Source: Mesorhizobium huakuii
GTDB taxonomy: Bacteria; Pseudomonadota; Alphaproteobacteria; Rhizobiales; Rhizobiaceae
Length of the DNA: 64,000 nt
Reading direction: 5' to 3'
Assembly: GCF_014189455.1 (NCBI RefSeq)
Contig: NZ_CP050296.1
Span: 6,568,001 to 6,632,000 of the forward strand
Shown here: piece after piece, positions 1 through 8,521 of the stretch
Layout: each line of letters begins with the position of its first letter
How positions within the stretch are numbered: the stretch's first letter is position 1
Position numbers and translations under genes: made by a program
The notes under the pieces: generated by a model
Database searches by the model: none
Seen by the model: the letters and a program-made list of their open reading frames with translations, nothing else
What the model was told of the DNA's origin: nothing

Positions 1-931
1 CGGCGTGGGTTCCGCCGCCAAGGTCGGGCTTGCCGGTCACGCAGGGCTCGTAGTGCACCGGGCAGCGCGGACCGAAGGCACAGCCTTGCGGCAGGCGCAG
101 CAGCGATGGCGGTGAGCCGGGAATGGCTGGCAGGCGGCGCGGTTTTTCACCGGTGAGCGGCGGGATCGAGCCGAGCAGCGCGCGCGTATAGGGATGCCGC
201 GGATCGGAAAACAGCTCCATGCGGCTGCCGCGCTCCACCACGCGCCCGGCATACATGACCATCACCCGATCGGCGAGTTCGGAGACAACGCCCATGTCAT
301 GGGTGATGAAGACCACCGCCGATTTGTGCGTCGCGCGCAGCTTGCGCACGAGGTCGAGAATGCCGGCCTGCACGGTGACGTCGAGCGCCGTGGTCGGCTC
401 ATCCGCCACCAGCAGCGCCGGATTGCAGGACAATGCCATTGCAATCACCGCACGTTGCCGCATGCCGCCCGAAAGCTGGTGCGGATAGCGTGACATCGCC
501 TCGTGCGGATTGGGAAAATTCACCTCGGCCAGCAGTTCTTCGACGCGTTCCATCGCCTTGGCCTTGCTGACATTCTGGTGCGCGCGGATCTGCTCGGCGA
601 TCTGCCAGCCGATCGTGTAGACCGGCGTCAGCGCCGTCATCGGATCCTGGAAGATCATCGCGATCTCGTTGCCGCGCAGCCGCCTCAGTTCGCGCGCGGG
701 CAGCCCGACAAGCTCGCGGCCCTTGTAGCGGATCGAGCCCTCTATGCTGGCGTTGGGATCGGTGATGAGGCCCATGACGGCCAGCAGCGACACCGTCTTG
801 CCGGAACCGGATTCGCCGACGACACCGAGGATCTCGCTTTCCTCGAGATCGAAGGAGACGCCGTCGATGGCGCGCACCAGCCCGTCATTGGTGCGGAAGG
901 ATACTTTGAGGTCGCGCACCGACAGTATCAT
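1..931 (-). CDS. Dipeptide/oligopeptide ABC transporter ATP-binding subunit (DppD/OppD family), 3' end cut by the window
   Basis: This is the cytoplasmic ATPase that powers the two permeases encoded just upstream. About 310 codons are open to the window edge. It has a Walker A motif GESGSGKT near residue 40, a Q-loop QDPMTALTP, the ABC signature LSGGMRQR, Walker B LLVADEPTTALD and the switch histidine THDMG. Near the window edge is the cysteine-containing GCAFGPRCP segment typical of the OppD/DppD C-terminal domain, so only a short tail is missing. The ATG at 929-931 overlaps the stop of the permease by four bases, indicating one operon. The family is certain; the substrate is not shown by sequence. 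Confidence 0.93.
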   Translation of the reverse strand, partial: MILSVRDLKVSFRTNDGLVRAIDGVSFDLEESEILGVVGESGSGKTVSLLAVMGLITDPNASIEGSIRYKGRELVGLPARELRRLRGNEIAMIFQDPMTALTPVYTIGWQIAEQIRAHQNVSKAKAMERVEELLAEVNFPNPHEAMSRYPHQLSGGMRQRAVIAMALSCNPALLVADEPTTALDVTVQAGILDLVRKLRATHKSAVVFITHDMGVVSELADRVMVMYAGRVVERGSRMELFSDPRHPYTRALLGSIPPLTGEKPRRLPAIPGSPPSLLRLPQGCAFGPRCPVHYEPCVTGKPDLGGGTHA

Positions 932-1899
932 GAAGTCCTCAGGCGCGGATCGAGAAGGATGTAGATGAAATCGACAACGGCGTTGGCGATGACCACGAAC
1001 ATCGACGCGTACATCACCGTTGCCATGATCATCGGCAGATCGAGGTTCTGCAGCGCGTCATAGGTCAGCTTGCCGATGCCGTGCAGCCCGAACACCACTT
1101 CGGTCAAAAGGGCCGAGCCGCCCACCAGCGCGCCGAAGTCGAGACCGAACAGGGTGACGAACGCGATAAGCGATGTGCGCAAGGCATGCCGCAGCAGGAT
1201 GCGCGTCTCCGACAGGCCCTTGGCGCGAGCCGTGCGGATAAAGTCTTCCTGCAGGGATTCGATGATGGCCGCGCGCAGCACGCGCCCGAAAATGCCGATG
1301 TAGAGAATGGCGAGCGTAATCCACGGTATGACCAGGGTCAGGAACCAGCCTTTCGGATCGTCGGAGAAATTCTTGTAGCCGAGCGGCGGCACCCAGGAGA
1401 ATGCCCAACTGTCGTGGTAGCGGCTCTGGGTGATCAGGTTCATCACCTCGCCCAGCCAGTAGACCGGCATGGAAATGCCGAGCAACCCGAAAGCCATCAG
1501 CAGCTTGTCCAGCCAGCTATCTCGCGTAGCGGCAGCGACAATGCCGATGATGATGGAGACGACCACCCACAGGATCGCCGCCCCGAACACCAGCGAGAGC
1601 GTGACGGGGATCGAATCCATCACCGCCGGCACCACCTTCCAGCCACGGTTGACGAAGGAGGTCAGGTCGCCGGTGACGAAAATCTTCTCCATCATCTTCA
1701 CATATTGCACGTAGAGCGGCCGGTCGAAGCCAAAACTGTGGCGCACCGCTTCCAGCACTTCGGGCGATGCGTCGCGGCCGGCGATGCGCGCGGCGGGGTC
1801 GGCGCCCGGCGTCGCGAAGAAGATCAGAAAGACGATGACCGAGATGCCGAACATCACGAACAGCATCTGACCGAACCGGCGCAGAATGGCGTAAAACAT
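928..1899 (-). CDS. Peptide ABC transporter permease, DppB/OppB family
   Basis: This inner-membrane permease has 323 residues, a normal length for DppB/OppB/GsiB-type subunits. The N-terminal hydrophobic helix (about residues 9-30) is followed by the large periplasmic loop of this family, then about five more helices. The cytoplasmic EAA loop that contacts the ATPase lies around residues 215-240 (TARAKGLSETRILLRHALR). The conserved VFGLHGIGKL segment near residue 270 is typical of OppB. Its start overlaps the stop of the second permease at 1899 and its stop overlaps the ATPase start at 928-931, so the three are translationally coupled. Confidence 0.94.
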   Translation of the reverse strand: MFYAILRRFGQMLFVMFGISVIVFLIFFATPGADPAARIAGRDASPEVLEAVRHSFGFDRPLYVQYVKMMEKIFVTGDLTSFVNRGWKVVPAVMDSIPVTLSLVFGAAILWVVVSIIIGIVAAATRDSWLDKLLMAFGLLGISMPVYWLGEVMNLITQSRYHDSWAFSWVPPLGYKNFSDDPKGWFLTLVIPWITLAILYIGIFGRVLRAAIIESLQEDFIRTARAKGLSETRILLRHALRTSLIAFVTLFGLDFGALVGGSALLTEVVFGLHGIGKLTYDALQNLDLPMIMATVMYASMFVVIANAVVDFIYILLDPRLRTS

Positions 1900-2915
1900 C
1901 AGTCGCGCCCCAGCCGGACTTTGGAGCGCGGGTCGAGCGCGTCGCGCAGGCCGTCGCCGAAGACATTGAGTGCCATGACGGACACCGCGATCGCCAGGCC
2001 CGGCACCAGCGCCACCAGTGGCCTAGTATAAAGCAACGCCTGCCCGTCCTGGATGATGGTGCCCCAGCTGGCGGCCGGCGGCTGCACGCCGATCGACAGG
2101 AAGGAAAGTGCGGATTCCGTCAGCATGTTCAGCGCCATCATCAGCGGCACGAAGACGATGAGCGTGGTGGTGATGTTGGGCAGGATATCGCGCCACAGGA
2201 TGCGCCACCCGGGTACACCTAGGTTAATCGCGGCGAACACGAACTCGCTGTGTCGCAGCGACAGGACCTGCCCGCGTATCGGCCGCGCCACATAGGGCAC
2301 ATAGACGATGCCGATGATGATGACCGGCAGCCACAGGCTGCCGGATTCGATCTCGATCGGCCCGATCGAGATGCCTTGCGCGATGGTGACGATGGAAAGC
2401 GAAATCGCCAGCAGATAGATCGGAAACGCCCACAGGACATCCAGCAAGCGCGACAGCACCGTATCGGTGATGCCGCCGAAATAGCCGGCGATCAATCCAG
2501 CCGCCGTGCCGATGATCAGCGTGAAGATGGTGGCGGCCCCAGAGATCAGCAGTGAGCTCAACCCGCCATAGAGCATCCTGGCCATGACATCGCGCCCCTG
2601 GCTGTCGGCGCCGAGGAAATAATTGCCGAGCCGCCAGGTCGGCCCGAGCGGCGTGTAGCCAAGCCCGAGCCCCTCCGTCGACTGTTCCATCACCGGAACG
2701 TCGGCGCCGTCGATCTGGATGACGGCGTCGAGTGTCGAGGCGAATGGGTCCGTGCCTGCCCATTTCGCGTAGAGGGGCGCGCTGAGGCAGGCAAGCACGA
2801 TGAGGAGGAACACGGCCAGGGATGCCATGGCAGCCCTGTCCCTTGCCAGCTTGGCAAAGGCGACGGCCCAGGGCCCTCGCGTCTTGCGCGGCATGGCGAC
2901 GGCTTGGTTCGACAC
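1899..2915 (-). CDS. Peptide ABC transporter permease, DppC/OppC family
   Basis: This is the partner permease, 338 residues. It has a cytoplasmic N-terminus, a first membrane helix at about residues 28-50, a periplasmic loop, and then a BPD_transp_1 core. The EAA loop region contains NLGVPGWRILWRDILPN, and the C-terminal part has the OppC hallmark LSFLSIGVQPPAASWG. It lies 22 bases downstream of the binding-protein gene and overlaps the next permease. The order binding protein, OppC, OppB, ATPase differs from the classical OppABCD order but is common in rhizobial clusters. Substrate specificity cannot be read from the permease. Confidence 0.93.
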   Translation of the reverse strand: MSNQAVAMPRKTRGPWAVAFAKLARDRAAMASLAVFLLIVLACLSAPLYAKWAGTDPFASTLDAVIQIDGADVPVMEQSTEGLGLGYTPLGPTWRLGNYFLGADSQGRDVMARMLYGGLSSLLISGAATIFTLIIGTAAGLIAGYFGGITDTVLSRLLDVLWAFPIYLLAISLSIVTIAQGISIGPIEIESGSLWLPVIIIGIVYVPYVARPIRGQVLSLRHSEFVFAAINLGVPGWRILWRDILPNITTTLIVFVPLMMALNMLTESALSFLSIGVQPPAASWGTIIQDGQALLYTRPLVALVPGLAIAVSVMALNVFGDGLRDALDPRSKVRLGRD

Positions 2916-2937
2916 GGACGTGTCCCTCCGCAGCTCG

Positions 2938-4599
2938 TTACTGCACCCAGGACTGGGTGATCATCCAGTTGAACTGCCGGTTGAACTTGAAATTGCCAAC
3001 CCGTTTGCTGACGAAGTCAAGCCGCTTCGGCGTGAAGAGACCGACGGCCGGCGCCTTGTCCGTGATTTGCCTGTCGATTTCGGCCCACATTTTGTCGGCG
3101 GCTTTCTGGTCGGTGACGCCGAGATCCAGCGCCTTCTGCATCTTGGCGTCGATGTCCTTGTCGCAGAAGCCGGCGATGTTGATCGAGGCGTCCGAGCCTT
3201 CGCGGAAGGAGGCGCAGCTGAACAGGATGTTCAGGAAGTCCGAAGCTGCGGGATAATCCTTGTACCACTGGGTGATCGACATCTGCACTTTGTTGTTGGT
3301 GTTCTGGATGTAGGTGAACTGGATGTTGGACGAGATCGGCTTGACGTCGGCCACATAGCCGATGCTGGTCAGCACGCTCTGCAGATAGACGCCGATGGAG
3401 CGTGAGATGGCGGTGTCCTCGGCGATGATGGTCACCTTCTGACCCTTGGTGCCGGATTCCTCGACGAGCTGCTTTGCCTTGTCGAGATCGGGCGCCGACC
3501 ATTTGGCGCCCGGGTTCTTGGTGAAGGGGCAATAGTCTTCATGGCCCGGGAAGTCCGGCGGCAGGACCTGGCAGACCGGCGAGGCCAGCACCTTGCCGCC
3601 AAACAGCTTGACCAGCGTGTTGCGGTCGATCGCATAGGCAACGGCCTGGCGCGCCTTTTCATTGTCGAAAGGTGCCAGACGGTTGTTCAGCGGCGCATAC
3701 CACCACGCCGAAAGCGGTGAGATGTGCAACTGGTCCATGGACTTGCTGCCAAGTTCGCCCAGACGGTCGCTCGGCAGCGCGTCGAACATCCAGTCGGCCT
3801 CGCCGTTCTGGATCGCCGTGACGGCTGCTTCCTCGGACAGGCCGAAATCATATTGTACGACATCCGGGTAACCGTCCGGCTGGGCTTCCTCGCTCCACTG
3901 CTTGAAGTTCGGGTTGCGGGAAACCGTCATGCCCTTGTTGGGGTCGAAGGCGGAGATCATGTAGGCGCCGGTGCTGGGGATGGGCTTGGAGCCCATGTCT
4001 TCGGCGGGTGTGTCCGCCGGCAGGACCACGGCATGCGGCAAGGCAAGCTTGTAGAGGATTTCGGCGTCCGGCTTGGTGAGATTGAGGGTGATGGTGCCGG
4101 CCGCTTCGTCGCCGACGACGCCGCCTTCGAGCGTGCAGCTCTTGGCGTCGGCCAGGCATTTGTCGGCGCCGACAATGCCGGCATAGAAGGTGCCGGAGGT
4201 CGGCCCGGAAATCTTGAAGATGCGCTGGAAGGAGGCGACGACGTCCTTCACGCCAAGCTCCTGGCCGTTGGAGAACTTGATGCCCTTGCGCAGCTTGAAG
4301 GTGAAGGTCTTGCCGTCATTCGTAACCGCAGGCAGCGCCTCGGCCAGATCGGGGACGATGGTGAAGCCGTCCATGCCCTCGGCCTTGCGGAAGGCTACCA
4401 GGCCGTCATAGATCGGCTGATACATCTGCCAGCCCTGGTCGGTGTAGTTGATGTGCGGATCGAGCGTTCCCGCTGCCGAACGGGCCAGCAGCCGGATGGT
4501 GCCGCCTCGGTGCTCCTTGAGGTATTCAGCCTGTGCCGGGGCGAGCCACGTACCGGCCAGCAGTGCCGCGGCTGAGGCGGCCAGAAGCAGTTTCTTCAT
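2938..4599 (-). CDS. Periplasmic peptide-binding protein, ABC solute-binding family 5
   Basis: The product is a secreted solute receptor of 553 residues. Residues 1-24 form a clear Sec signal peptide (KK, a hydrophobic core, then AQA before the mature EYL). The rest matches the SBP_bac_5 fold used for di- and oligopeptides, with typical phrases such as GGTIRLL, NYTDQGWQMY, KLRKGIKFSNGQ and AYAIDR. Four cysteines (KCLADAKSC; VCQVLPPDFPGHEDYC) could form periplasmic disulfides. It sits first in the ABC block and 18 bases after a proline iminopeptidase-like gene, which points to peptides or aminoacyl amides as ligands. That ligand is an inference from context. Confidence 0.92.
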   Translation of the reverse strand: MKKLLLAASAAALLAGTWLAPAQAEYLKEHRGGTIRLLARSAAGTLDPHINYTDQGWQMYQPIYDGLVAFRKAEGMDGFTIVPDLAEALPAVTNDGKTFTFKLRKGIKFSNGQELGVKDVVASFQRIFKISGPTSGTFYAGIVGADKCLADAKSCTLEGGVVGDEAAGTITLNLTKPDAEILYKLALPHAVVLPADTPAEDMGSKPIPSTGAYMISAFDPNKGMTVSRNPNFKQWSEEAQPDGYPDVVQYDFGLSEEAAVTAIQNGEADWMFDALPSDRLGELGSKSMDQLHISPLSAWWYAPLNNRLAPFDNEKARQAVAYAIDRNTLVKLFGGKVLASPVCQVLPPDFPGHEDYCPFTKNPGAKWSAPDLDKAKQLVEESGTKGQKVTIIAEDTAISRSIGVYLQSVLTSIGYVADVKPISSNIQFTYIQNTNNKVQMSITQWYKDYPAASDFLNILFSCASFREGSDASINIAGFCDKDIDAKMQKALDLGVTDQKAADKMWAEIDRQITDKAPAVGLFTPKRLDFVSKRVGNFKFNRQFNWMITQSWVQ

Positions 4600-4617
4600 G
4601 TCTTAGTTCCCCTTTTC

Positions 4618-5520
4618 TCAGTTGTCGTTGTCGTCCAGAAAATCTCCCACCACCTGCATGCATGCCTCTTGCTCCTCGACATGCGGCATGTGGCTGGAAT
4701 GCTCGAATATCTCCCAGCGCGATCCCTTGATGCCGTCCTTGAAGGGCCGCACCGTCGCGGGCGTCGCCTCGTCGTAACGTCCGGAGATGATCAGCGTGGG
4801 AACATCGACGGCGGGCAGGCGCTCGACGATGCTCCAGTTCTTCAGCGTTCCGATGACGTGGAACTCGTTCGGCCCGTTCATCACATGATAGACGGTCGGA
4901 TTGCGTGCGATCTGGGCGAAGGTCTCCGTCACTTCGGGCGGGAAAGGCACGCGGCAGACATGCCGTTCGTAGAACCGCATCGTGGCTTCCTGGTAGGCCG
5001 GATCGTCCGTCGTGCCGGCCTGTTCGTGCCGGGTCAGTGTTTCCTGAACATCCCCGGGCAGGTCGGCGCGCAACCGGTTGGCTTCTTCGACCCACAGCTT
5101 CATGGAAGCCGGCGAGTTGGCGATTGTCAGCGACTTCAGGCCTTTCGGCTGCGTGACCCCATATTCGGCGCCCAGCATGCCGCCCCAGCTCTGACCGAGC
5201 ACATGGAAGCCCGCGCGGATGCAGAGATGATCGACCAGGTTTTCAAGCTCGTCGATGAAAAGCCCGGGTGTCCAGAAGTCGGCACCTTTGTCTGGCAGCA
5301 GGGTGGAGTTGCCGCAGCCCAACTGGTCGTAATGGATGACGGCGCGGCCCCGTCGGGCGAGAAGCTTGTAGGCATCGACATAATTATGGGCTGCGCCCGG
5401 CCCACCATGCAGGATCACCACGGGGGCCTTGTCGGCGTCGAGATCGCCGGAGATGCGATACCAGGTTTCGTAACCGCGAAAGGTGGCCCGCCCTTCCCTG
5501 CCAATGATCTCAGACGACAT
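4618..5520 (-). CDS. Proline iminopeptidase-family alpha/beta hydrolase (peptidase S33)
   Basis: This 300-residue cytoplasmic hydrolase resembles proline iminopeptidases and L-amino-acid amidases. The oxyanion motif HGGPG is at residues 38-42, the nucleophile elbow GQSWGG is near residue 110, and the rest of the triad is plausibly Asp in SGRYDEATP and His in SSHMPHVEE near the C-terminus. It lies between the peptide-binding protein and the leucyl aminopeptidase, on the same strand with short gaps. This suggests that imported peptides or amino-acid amides are hydrolysed from the N-terminus. The family is sure; true Pro-X specificity is not. Confidence 0.88.
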   Translation of the reverse strand: MSSEIIGREGRATFRGYETWYRISGDLDADKAPVVILHGGPGAAHNYVDAYKLLARRGRAVIHYDQLGCGNSTLLPDKGADFWTPGLFIDELENLVDHLCIRAGFHVLGQSWGGMLGAEYGVTQPKGLKSLTIANSPASMKLWVEEANRLRADLPGDVQETLTRHEQAGTTDDPAYQEATMRFYERHVCRVPFPPEVTETFAQIARNPTVYHVMNGPNEFHVIGTLKNWSIVERLPAVDVPTLIISGRYDEATPATVRPFKDGIKGSRWEIFEHSSHMPHVEEQEACMQVVGDFLDDNDN

Positions 5521-5576
5521 CCCGATTTCCCATTCCGTTTAGACGCATCTCGTTATTGCCCCGAACAGCAGCGCGC

Positions 5577-7084
5577 CTAGTTCATCCTGGCCCGCACCCA
5601 CTCTTCCAGCATCTGCACGCCGAAGGCCGTGGCGCCTTGCCTGCCGATCGGCCGATCGGCGTCGGCCAATTCCTTGCTGGCGATGTCGAGATGCACCCAG
5701 GGACGGTCTTCGGTGAAATGGCGAAGGAACGCCGCCGCATAGGGAGCGTCGCCATCTTCCATGTCTTTGGCATGGTGCCGCAGGTCCGCGAAAGGCGATT
5801 GCAGCCCCTCGTCATAGGCCCGGTCGAGCGGCAGCCGCCAGAAACGCTCGCCGACCGTTTCGCCGGCCGCGATCATCTGCGTCGCGATGGCATCGTCGGT
5901 GCTGAACAGGCCGGCGAATATCGATCCCAGCCCACGCGTCACCGAATAGGTCAGCGTCGCCAGATCGACGATCACCGACGGATTGAAGCGCGTCGCCGCG
6001 TAGTGGAGGCAATCGGCCAGAAGCAGGCGTCCTTCCGCGTCGGTGTCGAACACCTCCACGGTCTGGCCCGAGGCGGTCGTGATGATATCGCGCGGCTTGA
6101 GCGCTGTGCCGGACGGCATGTTCTCCGCAATGCCAAGCACGCCGATCGCATGCACCGGGCTGCCTTGCCGGGCGAGCGCGATCAGCAGGCCGACGACCGC
6201 GCCGCACCACCCATATCGGCCTTCATGTCGAACATCTGCTCGCCCCGCTTGATGCAGAGGCCGCCCGAATCGAAACACACGCCCTTGCCGACGAAGGCCA
6301 GCGGCTGGGAGGGAGCACCTTTGCCGCGATAGCGCAGGACAGCGACGCGTGGTGACCGCACCGAGCCAGCACCAACGGCCAGCAGCGCATTCATGCCGAG
6401 TTCCTTGAGCTGCGCGGCATCCAGTATTTCGATGTCGATGCCAGCTTCGCGCAGCGGCTCCAGATGATCGTGGAAATTGTCGGGATGGAGATGGTTCGGC
6501 GGCAGGTTGACCAGCGTGCGCGCATATTCGACGCCATCCGCAATGGCATTGATCCGCGCCAGCGCCGGGGTCAGGTCCGCACCGTTTGCTCCGACCAGTT
6601 GCACCCGCAAGGTCCGATCCGAGCCCGCACCCTGGCGCCGGTTGCGCATGTCGAAACGATAGCGCCGCAGCCGCATGCCAAGGGCGACGCGCGCCAGGAT
6701 TTCCGCTCCCGGCAGGTCAACGCCGGCGATCGGGTCGAGGACGAGCGTCGCCGCGCATTCGCATTTGCTTTCCAGATGCGCGGCAAGCAAACCGCCGGCG
6801 CGCGCCAGTGACAGCGCGCTGACGGCTTCGGCTTTGCCCAGGGCCAGGACGATCACGCGCCGGGCCGATACGCCCTGGGGGGCGATGAGATCGATGCAGG
6901 TGCCGGATTCGGCCAGGGCGGTCGGATCGGAGCAGGCACGCGACAGAATGCCGCCCATTTCAGCGTCCAGTGCCGCTGCCCTGGGGCCAAAGCCTGCCTG
7001 GGCAGTTTGCAGGATAACGACTACAGAGGTTTCCGCGGAAATCTCGTCCGCCGTTTCAAAGACCGGCACTGGCGATTGAGGCAT
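5577..7084 (-). CDS. Leucyl aminopeptidase family protein (M17), apparent -1 frameshift near 6197-6202
   Basis: This is a cytosolic dinuclear-metal aminopeptidase of the PepA/M17 family. All expected metal and catalytic residues are present: Lys and Asp in GKGVCFDSGG, Asp in MKADMGGAA, and Asp/Glu in DTDAEGR. They are split between two frames. The first frame reads to GGAA and stops at 6182; the second resumes at VVGLLIALARQ. Restoring one G in GCGGCGCGG gives one 502-residue protein. The ATG at 7084 is preferred because GGGAGA lies about ten bases upstream; an in-frame ATG at 7102 precedes it. It is transcribed toward the hydrolase and transporter genes and divergently from a LysR regulator. 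The break is probably a sequence error. Confidence 0.85.
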
Positions 7085-7122
7085 AGACTGGCATTCTCCC
7101 ATATGCTGACGGCTCCGGCCTC

Positions 7123-7154
7123 GGCGAAGCGTGCATCACGCGCAAAGCTTCGCC
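7123..7154. promoter_or_regulatory. 8-bp inverted repeat upstream of the M17 aminopeptidase
   Basis: GGCGAAGC at 7123-7130 is mirrored by GCTTCGCC at 7147-7154 with a 16-base spacer. It sits 39-70 bases upstream of the aminopeptidase start in the divergent region shared with the LysR gene. It could be an operator or a 5' leader hairpin; the sequence alone does not decide. Confidence 0.35.
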
Positions 7155-7345
7155 CGCCAATGGCGGAAACCGGTCTGGCCAGTCTCTGCCGTTGGTGGAA
7201 TGGTGCCGGAGGCCCCGAATAATTGTGTTCAGATGGCGACTTGGTCGCTCTTACCTTTGGGTATCCCCGAACAGGCCAGGCGATCAAACGCCAATTTTGC
7301 CCAAGTCGATTGACAAAAACTCAACCGACAATTCATGATCGGCCA

Positions 7346-8248
7346 ATGGCCCTACCCTCACTCAACGGCATGCGCGCTTTCGAGGCCGCCGCACGTCTCG
7401 GCAGCGTCAAGGATGCAGCCGAGGAATTGCACCTGACGCCCTCTGCCATCAGCCGCCACATCCGTGCGCTTGAAAGGAATCTTGGCCAGGATCTGTTCGA
7501 GCGCGGCTTTCGCCAGATAACGCCGACCATCCGGGGCTCTTACTATGCGCGCAGCCTCTCCGAAGCGTTCGAGGCCATCTGGCGCGCCACCGACGATGTC
7601 AGCCTCGCCGATGGTCCGACCCACAGCAGAACCCAGCGTGTCCGGGTCCTGTGCGTCCCGGCGGTCCTCAACCTTTGGCTGGCGGACCGGCTGCCGAACT
7701 TTCGCAAACTGCATCCGGCGGTGGAGCTGGAGATCTCGACCTCGGGCAAGCGCGCCAACTTCGATTTGGCGATTGTCGACGAGTTCGTCTACAAGGCCGG
7801 CCCGGCCTTGACGCTGCTGATCCCGCTGGTCCTGACACCGGTCTGTGCGCCCTCGCTGCTCGAAGGGCCGGTGCCGCTGCGGTCACCCGCCGATCTGGTC
7901 AACCATCATCTGATCCATGAATGCGAGTCCATGAGATGGAGGCGTTGGCTGGAGCAGGAAGGCGTCTTGGACACGACGCCAAAATCCAGCACGACGCTGG
8001 ATGACTGCACGCTGATCATGCGCGAGGCGATCAATGGCGCCGGAATTGCGCTTGCCGACACGATGATGGCGCAGGATTTTCTGCAGCAAGGCAAACTTGT
8101 CGCACCGTTTGACGCCCGTCACACCTACCCGGCCGGCATCTACCTGCACCAGCGCCGCAGCATCGGCAACAAGCCGGGCACCGGCCTGTTTCAGGATTGG
8201 CTGTTGTCCGAAGTAGAGGACCACAAGCGGGTGATGGCTATCACCTAA
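7346..8248 (+). CDS. LysR-family transcriptional regulator (GcvA-like)
   Basis: The product is a 300-residue LysR regulator. The N-terminal winged helix-turn-helix covers about residues 5-63 (MRAFEAAARLGSVKDAAEELHLTPSAISRHIRALE), in the wording of the GcvA branch. A LysR_substrate domain follows. The ATG at 7346 was chosen because it gives the usual N-terminus and length; the frame stays open further upstream without family similarity. It is divergent from the aminopeptidase-peptidase-transporter block and is the likely regulator of that block, by the usual LysR arrangement. The inducer is unknown. Confidence 0.88.
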   Translation: MALPSLNGMRAFEAAARLGSVKDAAEELHLTPSAISRHIRALERNLGQDLFERGFRQITPTIRGSYYARSLSEAFEAIWRATDDVSLADGPTHSRTQRVRVLCVPAVLNLWLADRLPNFRKLHPAVELEISTSGKRANFDLAIVDEFVYKAGPALTLLIPLVLTPVCAPSLLEGPVPLRSPADLVNHHLIHECESMRWRRWLEQEGVLDTTPKSSTTLDDCTLIMREAINGAGIALADTMMAQDFLQQGKLVAPFDARHTYPAGIYLHQRRSIGNKPGTGLFQDWLLSEVEDHKRVMAIT

Positions 8249-8250
8249 AG

Positions 8251-8291
8251 CAATTCCAGGAAAAGTGTGAGCGGTTTTCCGTCCGGAATTG
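8251..8291. repeat. Palindromic intergenic repeat (hairpin)
   Basis: CAATTCC (8251-8257) pairs with GGAATTG (8285-8291), and GGAAAA (8259-8264) with TTTTCC (8275-8280), around a ten-base loop. It begins two bases after the LysR stop. From memory, similar CAATTCC-GGAAAA palindromes are common between rhizobial genes; I could not search. It may also end LysR transcription, although no U-tract follows. Confidence 0.6.
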
Positions 8292-8521
8292 CGCCAAACA
8301 AAGAGCCTCTAGGCATAGTCGCTATTACCGAAATTCGAATCACCCGACTGGCGGCATTCAACAGCGGCCCACCATTGCGCCCCCTCGATAATCGCGGTTC
8401 GCATTGAATATCTTTAAGGCCAAAGCCGGCAAATGGATCGGTTGCCGGTTCCCCAGCGTCAGGCTTAACCTGCACGGCCATCGCGTGGAGGCGCGTGGCC
8501 AATCAAGGGGAGGACATTGCA

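Noticed and set aside
7310..7338. TTGACA with a 17-base spacer and TCATGA, as the LysR promoter
   Set aside because: The -10 is poor and would place transcription only a few bases before the chosen ATG at 7346.
8329..8350. TTCGAATC as a tRNA T-loop
   Set aside because: No anticodon or acceptor stems can be folded around it.
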